Source: Novosphingobium sp. IK01 (GTDB lineage: Bacteria; Pseudomonadota; Alphaproteobacteria; Sphingomonadales; Sphingomonadaceae). From it: a DNA stretch of 64,000 bases. The notes beneath the pieces were generated by a model. The model was not told the DNA's origin, made no database searches, and saw only the letters and a list, made by a program, of their open reading frames with translations. This document shows, piece by piece, positions 1-8,266 of this stretch. Each line of letters starts with the position of its first letter. Position 1 is the first letter of the stretch. The position numbers and the translations under genes were made by a program. The DNA is taken from assembly GCF_033242265.1 (NCBI RefSeq), contig NZ_BTFW01000001.1:2159001-2223000 (forward strand). Direction: 5' to 3'.

Positions 1-2006
1 CGCGCGACCGTTTCACCACGGCCTCGGGCCGCGCGGTGGACCTTGCCATCTGGGTCCGCGCGGGCGACGAGACGCGCACGGGCCATGCCATGCGCTCGCT
101 GATCGCCTCGATGCAGTGGGACGAGAAGGTCTATGGCCGCGAATACGACCTCGACCTGTTCAACATTGTCGCCGTGTCCGATTTCAACGCCGGGGCGATG
201 GAGAACAAGGGCCTCAACATCTTCAACACCCGCTACATCCTGGCCGACCCGGACACCGCCACCGATGGCGACTATGACGCGGTCGAAGGCGTGGTCGCCC
301 ACGAATACTTCCACAACTGGTCGGGCAACCGCGTGACCTGCCGCGACTGGTTCCAGCTCAGCCTCAAGGAAGGCTTCACCGTGCTGCGCGACCAGCAGTT
401 CTCGGCGGATCGCGGCTCGCCCCCGGTCAAGCGGATCGAGGACGTGCGGATCTTGCGCGCGGCCCAGTTTCCTGAGGATTCGGGGCCCCTGGCCCACCCG
501 ATCCGCCCGGATTCCTATCAGGAAATCAGCAATTTCTACACCGCGACGGTCTATAACAAGGGCGCCGAGGTGATCCGCATGATGACCGTTCTGGCCGGCC
601 CCGAACGCTTCCGCGCCGGGACCGACCTCTATTTCGAGCGCCACGACGGGCAAGCGGCAACCTGCGAGGATTTCGTGACCGCCATCGAGGAGGGCGCGCA
701 GATCGACCTTGCCCAGTTCCGCCGCTGGTACGAGCAGGCCGGAACCCCGCGCGTGGACGTGGCGCTGAGCCATGATCCGGTCTCGGGCCGCGTCACCCTC
801 GCCCTCAAGCAGACCGTGCCGCCCACGCCGGGCCAGAGCGTCAAGCAGCCGATGGTCATCCCGCTGCGCACCGCCCTGTTCGACCGCCAGAGCGGCACGC
901 ATGGCGGCGAACACCTGATCGTGCTGACGCAAGGGCAGCAGCAGTTCACGTTCGAGGGCCATGCCCGGCCCCCGGTGCTCTCGATCAATCGCGGGTTTTC
1001 CGCGCCGGTGGCCATTATCGCCCCGCAGACAGTCGAGGATCTGGTCTTCCTCGCCGCCCACGACGATGATCCGTTTGCCCGCTACGAGGCGATGCAGCAG
1101 CTCGTCGTCCAGCACCTCGTCGCCGCCGTCGAAGGGCGCCTCGACGATGACGCGCGCGAGGCTGGCCGCAAGGCCATCGGCGGCGCGCTCGCGGCGATCC
1201 TCGCCGATGCCGGGCTGGACGATCTGATGCGCGGCGAACTCGTCATGCTGCCGGGCGAGGCCTATCTGGCCGAACAGCTCAATCCGGTTGACCCGGCCCG
1301 CGTCCATGCCGAGCGTGAGGCGCTCAAGGCCTGGCTGGGCCGCGAACTGGCGCCCGCGTGGACCGCGCTCCACGACCGCTGCGCCGCCGTTCCCTTCAGC
1401 CTCGACGCCGCCGCGCGCGGCGCGCGCAAGCTCAAGACGCAGGCGCTCGTCTATCTGGCCGCCGCCGACCCGCAAGGCACCGCCCTGCGCGCCAAGGCGC
1501 AATATGATGCCGCCGACAACATGACCGACCGTCAGGGTGCGCTCATGGTCCTGTGCGGCCTCGACTGCCCGCAGCGCGAGGAAGCGCTCGATCACTTCCA
1601 CGCCCGCTTTGCCGACAACCGGCTGGTGATCGACAAGTGGTTCTCGCTTCAGGCAGGCTCGCTCCACCCCGATGCGCTCGCCCATGTCCAGGCACTGGCG
1701 CATCATCCCGATTTCACGCTCACCAACCCCAACCGCGTGCGCGCGCTCTACATGGCGATGGCAGCCAATCCGGCGGCCTTCCACGCCGCCGACGGGGCGG
1801 GCTATCGCACGATTGCCGACCTGATCCTCGCGCTCGATCCGATCAACGGCAATGTCGCCGCGCGCTTCGTTGCCCCGCTCGGGCGCTGGCGCCGGGTCGA
1901 ACCGGGCCGTGCGGCGCTGATGCGCGCCGAACTCGAACGGATCGCCGCCGCCCCCCGCCTCTCGCGTGATGTGCGCGAGCAGGTGAGCAAGAGCCTGGAA
2001 GCATGA
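1..2006 (+). CDS. pepN: Aminopeptidase N (M1 family), 5'-truncated by window edge
   Basis: This is a zinc metallo-aminopeptidase that removes N-terminal residues from peptides in the cytoplasm. The reading frame is already open at base 3 and reads RDRFTTASGRAVDLAIWV, so the start lies outside the window and roughly the first 200 residues are missing. The exopeptidase motif GAMENKG is encoded near 195-215. The zinc motif HEYFH lies at 300-314 and is followed by WSGNRVTCRDWFQLSLKEG, which supplies the third zinc ligand Glu. This layout and the long C-terminal helical domain match the E. coli PepN branch of family M1. The stop codon overlaps the ATG of the next gene by four bases (ATGA), so the two genes are probably translationally coupled. 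Confidence 0.96.
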   Translation, partial: RDRFTTASGRAVDLAIWVRAGDETRTGHAMRSLIASMQWDEKVYGREYDLDLFNIVAVSDFNAGAMENKGLNIFNTRYILADPDTATDGDYDAVEGVVAHEYFHNWSGNRVTCRDWFQLSLKEGFTVLRDQQFSADRGSPPVKRIEDVRILRAAQFPEDSGPLAHPIRPDSYQEISNFYTATVYNKGAEVIRMMTVLAGPERFRAGTDLYFERHDGQAATCEDFVTAIEEGAQIDLAQFRRWYEQAGTPRVDVALSHDPVSGRVTLALKQTVPPTPGQSVKQPMVIPLRTALFDRQSGTHGGEHLIVLTQGQQQFTFEGHARPPVLSINRGFSAPVAIIAPQTVEDLVFLAAHDDDPFARYEAMQQLVVQHLVAAVEGRLDDDAREAGRKAIGGALAAILADAGLDDLMRGELVMLPGEAYLAEQLNPVDPARVHAEREALKAWLGRELAPAWTALHDRCAAVPFSLDAAARGARKLKTQALVYLAAADPQGTALRAKAQYDAADNMTDRQGALMVLCGLDCPQREEALDHFHARFADNRLVIDKWFSLQAGSLHPDALAHVQALAHHPDFTLTNPNRVRALYMAMAANPAAFHAADGAGYRTIADLILALDPINGNVAARFVAPLGRWRRVEPGRAALMRAELERIAAAPRLSRDVREQVSKSLEA

Positions 2007-2794
2007 CGGGCAGCATGACGGACAGTAGCGCCATGGGGATCGAAGTCCTCACCCACCCGGCCCTCGCAGGCACCGCGCACGGCTTCCTCGGTCGCAAGGG
2101 CGGGGTCTCGACCGGGCTTCACGCCGGGCTCAATGTCGGCTGGGGGAGCGAGGACGACCCGGCAGCGACCGCCGAAAACCGCCGCCGCGCGGGCCAGGCC
2201 GTGCTGCCCGGCGCGCGGCTGGTCTGCGCCTATCAGGTCCACTCGCCCGACGTGGTGACCGTCACCACGCCGTGGGACGAGGCCGACCGCCCCAAGGCCG
2301 ATGCCCTCGTCACCAACCGGCCCGGCCTGCTGCTCGGCGTGCTGACCGCCGATTGCGCGCCGGTGCTGTTCCACGATCCCCATGCCGGGGTGATCGGCGC
2401 GGCCCATGCAGGCTGGCGCGGCGCCATCGACGGGGTGACCGACCGCACGGTCGAGGCGATGGAGGCTCTGGGCGCCTCGCGCGCGGCCATCGCCGCCGTG
2501 GTCGGCCCGTGCATCGGCCAGAAAAGCTATGAAGTCGACGCGGGGTTCGAGCGGCGCTTCCTCGAAGAGGCAGCCGAGAACGAACGCTTCTTCCGCGCCG
2601 GGCGCGCGGGCCATGCATGGTTCGATCTGGCAGGATACGTCGCCCACCGGCTCCATGCATTCGGCGTGGGCGTGGTGGGCATGCTCGACGAAGATACCTA
2701 TGCCCAGGCCGACCGCTTCTTCTCGTTCCGCCGCGCCACCCATGCCGGGGAACCGGGCTATGGCCGCGAAATTTCGCTGATCGGCCTGCGATAG
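2003..2794 (+). CDS. pgeF: Peptidoglycan editing factor PgeF (YfiH/DUF152 laccase-domain protein)
   Basis: This 263-residue protein belongs to the YfiH/PgeF family, which is often mis-called polyphenol oxidase or laccase. E. coli PgeF hydrolyses UDP-MurNAc-L-Ser and so prevents serine entering peptidoglycan; some homologues act on purine nucleosides. The metal-binding residues are visible in order: His80 in CAYQVHSPDV, Cys118 in TADCAPVLF and His135 in GAAHAGWRG, followed by VGPCIG. The length is about 20 residues above E. coli YfiH. The ATG at 2003 overlaps the pepN stop. Internal ATGs at 2015 and 2033 are possible starts because the first ten residues look non-conserved. A strong hairpin follows the stop. 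Confidence 0.93.
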   Translation: MTGSMTDSSAMGIEVLTHPALAGTAHGFLGRKGGVSTGLHAGLNVGWGSEDDPAATAENRRRAGQAVLPGARLVCAYQVHSPDVVTVTTPWDEADRPKADALVTNRPGLLLGVLTADCAPVLFHDPHAGVIGAAHAGWRGAIDGVTDRTVEAMEALGASRAAIAAVVGPCIGQKSYEVDAGFERRFLEEAAENERFFRAGRAGHAWFDLAGYVAHRLHAFGVGVVGMLDEDTYAQADRFFSFRRATHAGEPGYGREISLIGLR

Positions 2795-2801
2795 AACCCT
2801 C

Positions 2802-2836
2802 GCGCAAGGCCCCGGAGCGTATCCGGGGCCTTGCGC
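2802..2836. terminator. Bidirectional hairpin terminator between pgeF and HAD gene
   Basis: A perfect 15-bp stem (GCGCAAGGCCCCGGA and its complement) with a 5-base loop lies between two convergent genes. It is followed by TGTTCTTC on the plus strand. The T-run is weak, but the stem is very stable and the position fits termination from both sides. Confidence 0.75.
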
Positions 2837-2842
2837 TGTTCT

Positions 2843-3496
2843 TCAGGCCTGATCCAGCAATCCGTGCGCGATCAGGTCAGCCTCCAGCGCCGCCGCGCCA
2901 CGGGTGAAATGGTGGGTGTGCCAGCCCAGTTCACGCGCCGTGGCGATGTTGGCGGCATTGTCGTCGATGAACAGCATCGAGGCAGGCGCATGGCCAAAGC
3001 GCCCTGCGGCCAGTTCGAAGATCGCCGGATCGGGCTTGACCATCCGTTCGGCCCCCGAGACCACGATGTCGCGGCAATGGTCGAGGATCGGGAAAGTCGG
3101 GCGGAACAGGGCCCAGGCATCGACCCCGAAATTGGTGATCGCATATTGCGGCACGTCGCGCGCGGCCAGACGGCGGATCAGGTCGTGCGTACCGGCCACC
3201 GGGCCGGGCACGCTGTCGAGCCAGTGCGTCGCATAGCGTTCGATCAGCGCCGCCGATTCGGGAAACTGCGCGGCGCGGGCGGGCACCATCTGCGCCCAGG
3301 GCACCCCGGCGTCGTGCTGGCCATGCCATTCCTCGCTCACCACCTCGGCCACGAAGCGCGCGCGCTCTTGCGGGTCGGGAATCGCCTCGTGATAGAGCAG
3401 GCCCAGATCCCATTCCACGAGCACACGGCCCACGTCCCAGACGACGATGGTGGGAGAGGCGGCAGTGACAGGGGCAGGACTGGTCATGATCGGCAT
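2843..3496 (-). CDS. HAD-superfamily phosphatase (subfamily IA, YihX-like)
   Basis: This is a haloacid-dehalogenase-fold hydrolase of about 217 residues. The first motif is VVWDVGRVL, with Asp21 as nucleophile. The usual second Asp is Gly, as in the DLGNV motif of YihX-type sugar-phosphate phosphatases. Later motifs are the ITNFG serine/threonine-motif region, the Lys of MVKPDP, and the acidic IDDNAANI. The frame stays open to an ATG at 3568, but that extension is low complexity. The ATG at 3496 has AGGA just upstream, and 3487 is another option. The natural substrate cannot be read from the sequence; YihX uses alpha-glucose-1-phosphate. It is convergent with pgeF and has the same orientation as rpmJ and galE. 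Confidence 0.85.
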   Translation of the reverse strand: MPIMTSPAPVTAASPTIVVWDVGRVLVEWDLGLLYHEAIPDPQERARFVAEVVSEEWHGQHDAGVPWAQMVPARAAQFPESAALIERYATHWLDSVPGPVAGTHDLIRRLAARDVPQYAITNFGVDAWALFRPTFPILDHCRDIVVSGAERMVKPDPAIFELAAGRFGHAPASMLFIDDNAANIATARELGWHTHHFTRGAAALEADLIAHGLLDQA

Positions 3497-3539
3497 GGTT
3501 CCTGATAGAAAGGACAATTCAGGGGGCACAAACGAAACC

Positions 3540-3597
3540 AGCCCGCTCCCCGGACCGGCGCCGCGCAAAGGCGGAATACCGGGCCGGGAAGCGGGCT
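3540..3597 (-). terminator. Imperfect hairpin downstream of rpmJ
   Basis: AGCCCGCTCCCCGG at 3540 can pair with CCGGGAAGCGGGCT at 3584-3597 with one mismatch. On the minus strand the stem is followed by GGTTTCGTTTG, which is moderately T-rich. It lies between the rpmJ stop and the HAD start, so it may end rpmJ transcription. Confidence 0.45.
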
Positions 3598-3655
3598 GGA
3601 TGCAGCGTCCGGGCCGAACCTGAAAGGCACGGCCACAAGCGCGAAAGGGCTGAAA

Positions 3656-3781
3656 TCAGCCCTGACGTGCCTTGAAACGACGCTGGGTCTTGTTGATCAC
3701 ATAGGTCCGGCCACGACGGCGAATCACGCGGTTATCCCGGTGACGGTCCTTGAGCGACTTCAGGCTGTTGCGAATCTTCAT
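3656..3781 (-). CDS. rpmJ: 50S ribosomal protein L36 (zinc-free form)
   Basis: This 41-residue basic protein starts [17 protein letters not shown] and ends QRRFKARQG, the typical L36 of alphaproteobacteria. It has no cysteines, so it is the C-minus form that lacks the zinc ribbon found in the shorter L36. L36 is the smallest large-subunit protein and helps fold 23S rRNA near the peptidyl-transferase region. The frame is open further upstream to 3859, but that extension has no similarity to L36 and would run into the galE end. The ATG at 3781 gives exactly the family length. Confidence 0.95.
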   Translation of the reverse strand: MKIRNSLKSLKDRHRDNRVIRRRGRTYVINKTQRRFKARQG

Positions 3782-3855
3782 GGCTTTTCCCTTTGCCCGA
3801 ATCCGACCCGGGCGCGAAACTGAAGGTGCGCCGTTAGTCGGCGCCCTGTGGAAAG

Positions 3856-4875
3856 TCAACCTTCCGGGCGGATTTCACTGAGTCTGCGTTCCCAGGCCAG
3901 CGCATGGCCGATGATCGTATCGAGATCGGCATGGCGCGGAACCCACGGCAGCGTGGCCTTGATCCGGCTGTTGTCCGAGATCAGCGAATCGGGGTCGCCC
4001 GCGCGGCGGCCCTGCATCACGCGCACGACCGGGCGGTTGGTCACGCGGTCGACCGCATTGAGCACGTCGAGCACCGAAAAGCCCCGGCCATAGCCGCAGT
4101 TCATCGTGAGCGACCGCTCGGGCTGGTCGATCAGCGCCTCAAGCGCCTGAACATGGGCCATGGCCAGATCGGACACGTGGATATAGTCGCGCACGCCCGT
4201 GCCATCGGGGGTGTCGAAATCGGTGCCGAACACGCCCACGCTTTCGCGCTTGCCCAGTGCGGCCTCGACCGCGACCTTGATCAGGTGGGTCGCCCCGGCG
4301 GTCGATTGCCCGGTGCGCGCCTGCGGATCGGCCCCGGCCACGTTGAAATAGCGCAGCACGCAAAAATTGAGCGGATGGGCCCGTGCGGTGTCGGCCAGCA
4401 TGATCTCGGTCATCAGCTTGGACATGCCATAGGGGTTGATCGGCTGCTTCGGGCTGTCCTCGGTCACCGGGGAAACCTCGGGGATGCCGTACGTGGCCGC
4501 CGTCGACGAGAAGATGAAGTGCCTGACCCCACCCTTGACCGCCGCCTCGATCAGGGCGCGGCTCTTGGCGGTGTTGTTCGAATAGTACTTGAGCGGATTT
4601 TCCACCGACTCGGGCACGATGATCGACCCGGCAAAATGCATGATCGCGCCGATGCCCTGTTCGGCGATGATCCGCGCCACCAGCGCCTCGTCGGCGATGT
4701 CGCCTTCGTAAAGCGGCACGTCATCGGGCACGGCAAACCGGAACCCGGTCACCAGATTGTCGATCACCGCCACCGGCCAGCCCGCATCGCGCAACGCCAG
4801 AACGGCGTGGCTGCCGATATAACCGGCCCCACCGGTGACCAGCACGGGAACCTTGGCCCCGGAAAACTCGGACAT
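3856..4875 (-). CDS. galE: UDP-glucose 4-epimerase
   Basis: GalE interconverts UDP-glucose and UDP-galactose and feeds exopolysaccharide and lipopolysaccharide synthesis. The 339-residue protein is an extended short-chain dehydrogenase. It has the N-terminal NAD-binding motif [11 protein letters not shown], the FAGSI segment, SSTAATYG with the catalytic Ser/Thr, and NPYGMSK with the catalytic Tyr and Lys. The length matches E. coli GalE (338). On the minus strand GAGGTGATTCGCT precedes a GTG at 4878 and an ATG at 4875. The ATG is preferred, but either start fits. Nothing in the flanks belongs to a Leloir operon; the aldose-epimerase-like gene lies about 16 kb away. Confidence 0.95.
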   Translation of the reverse strand: MSEFSGAKVPVLVTGGAGYIGSHAVLALRDAGWPVAVIDNLVTGFRFAVPDDVPLYEGDIADEALVARIIAEQGIGAIMHFAGSIIVPESVENPLKYYSNNTAKSRALIEAAVKGGVRHFIFSSTAATYGIPEVSPVTEDSPKQPINPYGMSKLMTEIMLADTARAHPLNFCVLRYFNVAGADPQARTGQSTAGATHLIKVAVEAALGKRESVGVFGTDFDTPDGTGVRDYIHVSDLAMAHVQALEALIDQPERSLTMNCGYGRGFSVLDVLNAVDRVTNRPVVRVMQGRRAGDPDSLISDNSRIKATLPWVPRHADLDTIIGHALAWERRLSEIRPEG

Positions 4876-5085
4876 CACAGCGAATCACCTCAATTTGCCA
4901 CGGACAGGCCGGTCCTAGCAGTGCAAGGCCAGAGGGGAATTTGCTAATTGCTCCACCAGCCGGATTTTTGATTTCCATGCCCCGCGCAGGAAAGGCGCCG
5001 CTCCTGCGTTAGACATGTGGTTCAGCCGCGTGACAGCCCGATGGCGGCAGGATCATGATTCCTCTTTTCGACCGGATTCCCGATC

Positions 5086-6087
5086 ATGCCCCGCCCCGCT
5101 GCCCTTTCCCTGCCCGCCTCTCTCCTGCTGGCGGTCGCCTGCGCCTCGCCCGCGCTGGCCCAGCCCATGTGGGGCGGTGGCTATGATGGCTGGGGGGGAG
5201 GCTATGACGGCTGGGGCGGTTATGGCGGCTATGGTGGCCGGGGGGGAGCCGCGCGCCGGGGCGGATCGGTTCAGGTTCCCAGCCATATCGAGGTCAGCAC
5301 CTGGCGCGCCGCCGATGCCCTGCCCCTGCTGGGCAAGGGCCGGATCGTGATTTCGGGTGTCGAGCCCCCGCCGCAGGGACAGGACGAGGGCGATGATGCC
5401 AGTGATAACGGCGGGGAGAGCAGCAGCGGCGACACCCTTCCCGATGGCCGCCTGACCGACAACCAGCTGTCCGACAAGCTGCCCGTCTATGAAGCCGCGG
5501 TGGTCGATGCCCTGATCGCGCAAGGCTACGACACCCAGACCGCGACCGACGCCGGGCAGATCGCGCAAGTGGCCGTCAGCCACATGGTCGTCGTCCCCGC
5601 CGAAGTCCGCCACAACCCGGTGAGCGGCGAAGTGAGCACGATGATCAGCAATCGCGGCTCGGGCGTGGCGCTCGGGCTGGGGGTAGACCTGAGCAAGCCG
5701 GCCGGGGCGGTCGTCTCCACACGCATGGATGTGCGCATCCGCGACAGGGCGAGCGGCAAGGTGCTGTGGGAAGGCCATGCCGAGGGCATGGCCCGCGAAA
5801 GGGGCAGCGGCGGCGAGGACGGGATCGACGATGGCGGCATGGCGGCCCGTCTGGCCCGCGCGCTGTTCGCCCGTTTCCCCGAAGGGGCGGTGGTCGTCGC
5901 CGGTGCCGATGCGCCGGGGGCCTATGCCCATGATTCCGGTCCTCCCCCGCAGAGGCCCGAGGCCGAAATGCCGCGAGACAATGCCCCGCCATCGAGCATG
6001 GCCGAGGACCCCGGCCCGTCCGGCGACGCCGACAGCCCGCCCCCGCCGCCCGAAACCATCGCTGGCCCTTCTTCTCCCATGACTTGA
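5086..6087 (+). CDS. Secreted Gly/Tyr-rich protein, DUF4136-like
   Basis: This 333-residue protein begins with a clear Sec signal peptide (hydrophobic LPASLLLAVACASPALA, cleavage before QP). It is followed by GGYDGWGG-type repeats at about residues 29-55. A compact domain at about 65-290 contains the pattern VRIRDRASGKVLWEGHAEG and an alanine/arginine-rich helix before LFARFPEG. The same pattern recurs in the next gene, so the two are paralogues. It resembles the DUF4136 domain found in small envelope lipoproteins, although no lipobox Cys is seen. The last 60 residues are a Pro-rich disordered tail. The function is unknown; export to the periplasm or outer membrane is inferred. Confidence 0.7.
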   Translation: MPRPAALSLPASLLLAVACASPALAQPMWGGGYDGWGGGYDGWGGYGGYGGRGGAARRGGSVQVPSHIEVSTWRAADALPLLGKGRIVISGVEPPPQGQDEGDDASDNGGESSSGDTLPDGRLTDNQLSDKLPVYEAAVVDALIAQGYDTQTATDAGQIAQVAVSHMVVVPAEVRHNPVSGEVSTMISNRGSGVALGLGVDLSKPAGAVVSTRMDVRIRDRASGKVLWEGHAEGMARERGSGGEDGIDDGGMAARLARALFARFPEGAVVVAGADAPGAYAHDSGPPPQRPEAEMPRDNAPPSSMAEDPGPSGDADSPPPPPETIAGPSSPMT

Positions 6088-6150
6088 GCAGGCAGGCTGG
6101 CTGGCCTATCCATCGGCTCGCTCTCCCTTTTCGTGCGAAGGATGCCCGCC

Positions 6151-6780
6151 ATGGCCCGCCCGGCTCTTTTCAAACGCCTCTCTGCCACCCTGACCTCTGC
6201 CACCCTGCTGGTCCTGACCCAGCCTGCCTGTGCAAAGCCGGTGGAGGTGACGCGTTTTTCGACGCCGCAGACCCTGGCCCAACTGGGCTGGCAGCAGGCC
6301 GGGCGCGCGGTCGCGGTGGTGCCCGCCCCCGATTCCGGGATCGATCCCCAGAGCCTGGTCGACCAGCCCTGGCTCGACGCGGTGGCCCGTGAAGTGGCCG
6401 CCCTCGGCTTTGGCGCGGCGACGCCGGGCGCGGCGGACATTCTGGCCGAAGTGGATGTCGTACACGACAGGCTTGCCCAAGGGGGCGGACGCGGCCCGGT
6501 CAGTGTCGGGCTGGGCGGGGCCACCGGCGGGCGCCACAGCAGCCTTGGCCTGGGGCTGGGCTTCAATTTCGGGGGCGGCGTGCGCCACCTCGACGGCACG
6601 CGCCTGCGGGTGATCCTGCGCGATCGCGCCAGCGGCCAGGCCCTGTGGGAGGGCCGCGCCGACAACACCGAGAAATCCGGCAGCCGCGAGGCTTCGGCCG
6701 ATCTTCTCGCCCCGCGCATGGCCCATGCGCTGTTCACCGGCTTCCCCGGCCCCTCGGGCCAGACTACGAGCGTCAAATGA
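6151..6780 (+). CDS. Secreted DUF4136-like protein, paralogue of upstream gene
   Basis: The protein of about 209 residues has an N-terminal signal peptide ([16 protein letters not shown], then a hydrophobic stretch ending ACA before KPVEVTRF). It also has a mature domain of the DUF4136 type with a shared [15 protein letters not shown] motif and LFTGFPG end. A Gly-rich stretch ([12 protein letters not shown]) lies at about residues 133-146. It is smaller than the preceding paralogue and lacks its repeats and Pro-rich tail. An in-frame ATG at 6133 is an alternative start. The TGA overlaps the ATG of the M14 peptidase by four bases, which suggests a shared mRNA. The function is not known. Confidence 0.7.
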   Translation: MARPALFKRLSATLTSATLLVLTQPACAKPVEVTRFSTPQTLAQLGWQQAGRAVAVVPAPDSGIDPQSLVDQPWLDAVAREVAALGFGAATPGAADILAEVDVVHDRLAQGGGRGPVSVGLGGATGGRHSSLGLGLGFNFGGGVRHLDGTRLRVILRDRASGQALWEGRADNTEKSGSREASADLLAPRMAHALFTGFPGPSGQTTSVK

Positions 6781-7940
6781 CCCAGAACACGCCTGCTTCC
6801 ACCCCGATCCTGATCAACACCGCCTTTGATTCGGGCAATATCGAGGTTCTCTCGATCGATGGCGCCAAGGCGCGGCTGGCCATCGTGCGCGACAATCAAT
6901 CCGAATTCGCCCAGTGGTTCCACTTCCGCGTGAGCGGGATTGCCGGGCGCGAACTCGATCTGGCGATCACCGGCCTCAATGGCTCGGCCTATCCCGATGG
7001 CTGGCCCGGCTATTCGGCCTGCGTGTCGGAAGACCGGCAGGAATGGACGCGCGCGTCCTCGACCTTCGACCGCGACCGCGAGGGCGGCACGCTCCACATC
7101 CGCCACATGCCGGCCAGCGATGTCGTCTGGTTCGCCTATTTCGCGCCCTATTCAATGGAGCGTCACCACGAACTGGTGAGCCAGGCCGCCGCCAGTCCGG
7201 GCGTGACCCATCGCACGCTGGGCCTCACCCTCGACGGACAGCCGATCGACTGCCTCGATCTGGGCGAAGGCCCGCGTCAGGTCTGGCTCTATGCCCGCCA
7301 GCATCCGGGCGAGACGATGGCGCAATGGTGGATGGAAGGCGCGCTCGACATGCTGACCGACCCGGCAGACCCGCATGGCCGGGCGCTGCGTCAGGCCTGC
7401 ACGTTCCACATCGTGCCCAACTGCAACCCCGACGGCTCGGTCCGCGGCCACTTGCGCACCAATGCGGTGGGCGTGAACCTCAACCGCGAATGGGACGCGC
7501 CAAGCGCCGAACGCGCGCCCGAAGTGCTCGCCATCCGCAACGCCATGGACGCAACCGGGGTCGATTTTGCCATGGACATCCATGGTGACGAGGCGATTCC
7601 GGCGGTCTTCATCGCCGGGTTCGAGGGCATCCCCTCGCTGACCCCCGAACAGCTCGAAGGCTATCGCCGCTATCGCGCGCTGCTCGATGCGCGCACCCCC
7701 GATTTCCAGGTGCGGCGCGGCTATACCGAGAGCGCGCCGGGCAAGGGCAACCTGTCGATGTCGACCAACCAGGTCGCAGAACGCTTCGGCGCGGTGGCGA
7801 TGACGCTGGAAATGCCCTTCAAGGACAATGCCGACCTGCCCGATCCGGTTCAGGGCTGGAGCCCCGAACGCAGCAAGCTGCTCGCACGCGACTGCCTTGC
7901 CGCGCTCTGGCAGTGGATCGCCTTCCCCGAGGCGGGCTGA
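6777..7940 (+). CDS. M14 family metallocarboxypeptidase (cytosolic carboxypeptidase-like)
   Basis: This 387-residue zinc carboxypeptidase has an N-terminal beta-sandwich domain (about 1-125), as in cytosolic carboxypeptidases, and a C-terminal M14 catalytic domain. The zinc motif is HPGE in [16 protein letters not shown]. The substrate-binding segment [23 protein letters not shown] follows, then the second His ligand in MDIHGDEA and the catalytic Glu in TLEMPFKDN. There is no signal peptide, so it acts in the cytoplasm, unlike its two exported upstream neighbours. The ATG overlaps the previous stop (ATGA). Bacterial members trim C-terminal residues from peptides or proteins; the substrate is not evident here. 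Confidence 0.9.
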   Translation: MTQNTPASTPILINTAFDSGNIEVLSIDGAKARLAIVRDNQSEFAQWFHFRVSGIAGRELDLAITGLNGSAYPDGWPGYSACVSEDRQEWTRASSTFDRDREGGTLHIRHMPASDVVWFAYFAPYSMERHHELVSQAAASPGVTHRTLGLTLDGQPIDCLDLGEGPRQVWLYARQHPGETMAQWWMEGALDMLTDPADPHGRALRQACTFHIVPNCNPDGSVRGHLRTNAVGVNLNREWDAPSAERAPEVLAIRNAMDATGVDFAMDIHGDEAIPAVFIAGFEGIPSLTPEQLEGYRRYRALLDARTPDFQVRRGYTESAPGKGNLSMSTNQVAERFGAVAMTLEMPFKDNADLPDPVQGWSPERSKLLARDCLAALWQWIAFPEAG

Positions 7941-7964
7941 ACCGCCACGCCGCCATATTGGTAC

Positions 7965-7979
7965 ATCACGCGGCGTGAT
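7965..7979. promoter_or_regulatory. 15-bp palindrome after the M14 gene
   Basis: ATCACGC and GCGTGAT flank a single central G, giving a perfect dyad 25 bases after the M14 stop. It has no T-run, so an operator or small processing hairpin fits as well as a terminator. Confidence 0.35.
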
Positions 7980-8008
7980 CTTTACCGGCCATTAAGGGCT
8001 GCGGGTTC

Positions 8009-8146
8009 ATGGAACTGGCCACCATGACCCGCAGCCTTCCCCTTTCCGCCATTCCCGATCTGGCCTCGCTGGCGCTGGCTTCGCTGCCGGTGGTGGCCTG
8101 CGCGCTCGCGCTGATCTGCGCCGGGCGCTGGCTGCCGCTTTCCTGA
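8009..8146 (+). CDS. Possible 45-residue single-helix membrane peptide
   Basis: An ATG at 8009 opens a 45-codon frame whose product begins MELATMTRSLPLS, has a hydrophobic, Ala/Leu-rich stretch of about 25 residues with two Cys, and ends GRWLPLS. An AAGGG lies 10 bases upstream. A second ATG at 8024 is also possible. The single predicted transmembrane helix, positive end and ribosome-binding site make it a plausible small protein. No family is recognised and chance cannot be excluded in GC-rich DNA. The TGA at 8144 is in frame with the downstream nucleotidase gene. Confidence 0.35.
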   Translation: MELATMTRSLPLSAIPDLASLALASLPVVACALALICAGRWLPLS

Positions 8147-8266
8147 GCGCAGGATTACAGGCTGACGGGCTCCGAAGCGTCGAGCCGTCTTCAACAGGAC
8201 ATCGCCAGCGGCTATGACGCGGTCACCCGCTGCGTGCAGCCCCCCGGCATGAGGTCCTTCAACCCG

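Noticed and set aside
8144-8266. Possible stop-codon readthrough joining the 45-residue peptide to the nucleotidase
   Set aside because: Frame agreement has a one-in-three chance, and the nucleotidase needs its own N-terminal lipoprotein signal, which a fusion would bury.
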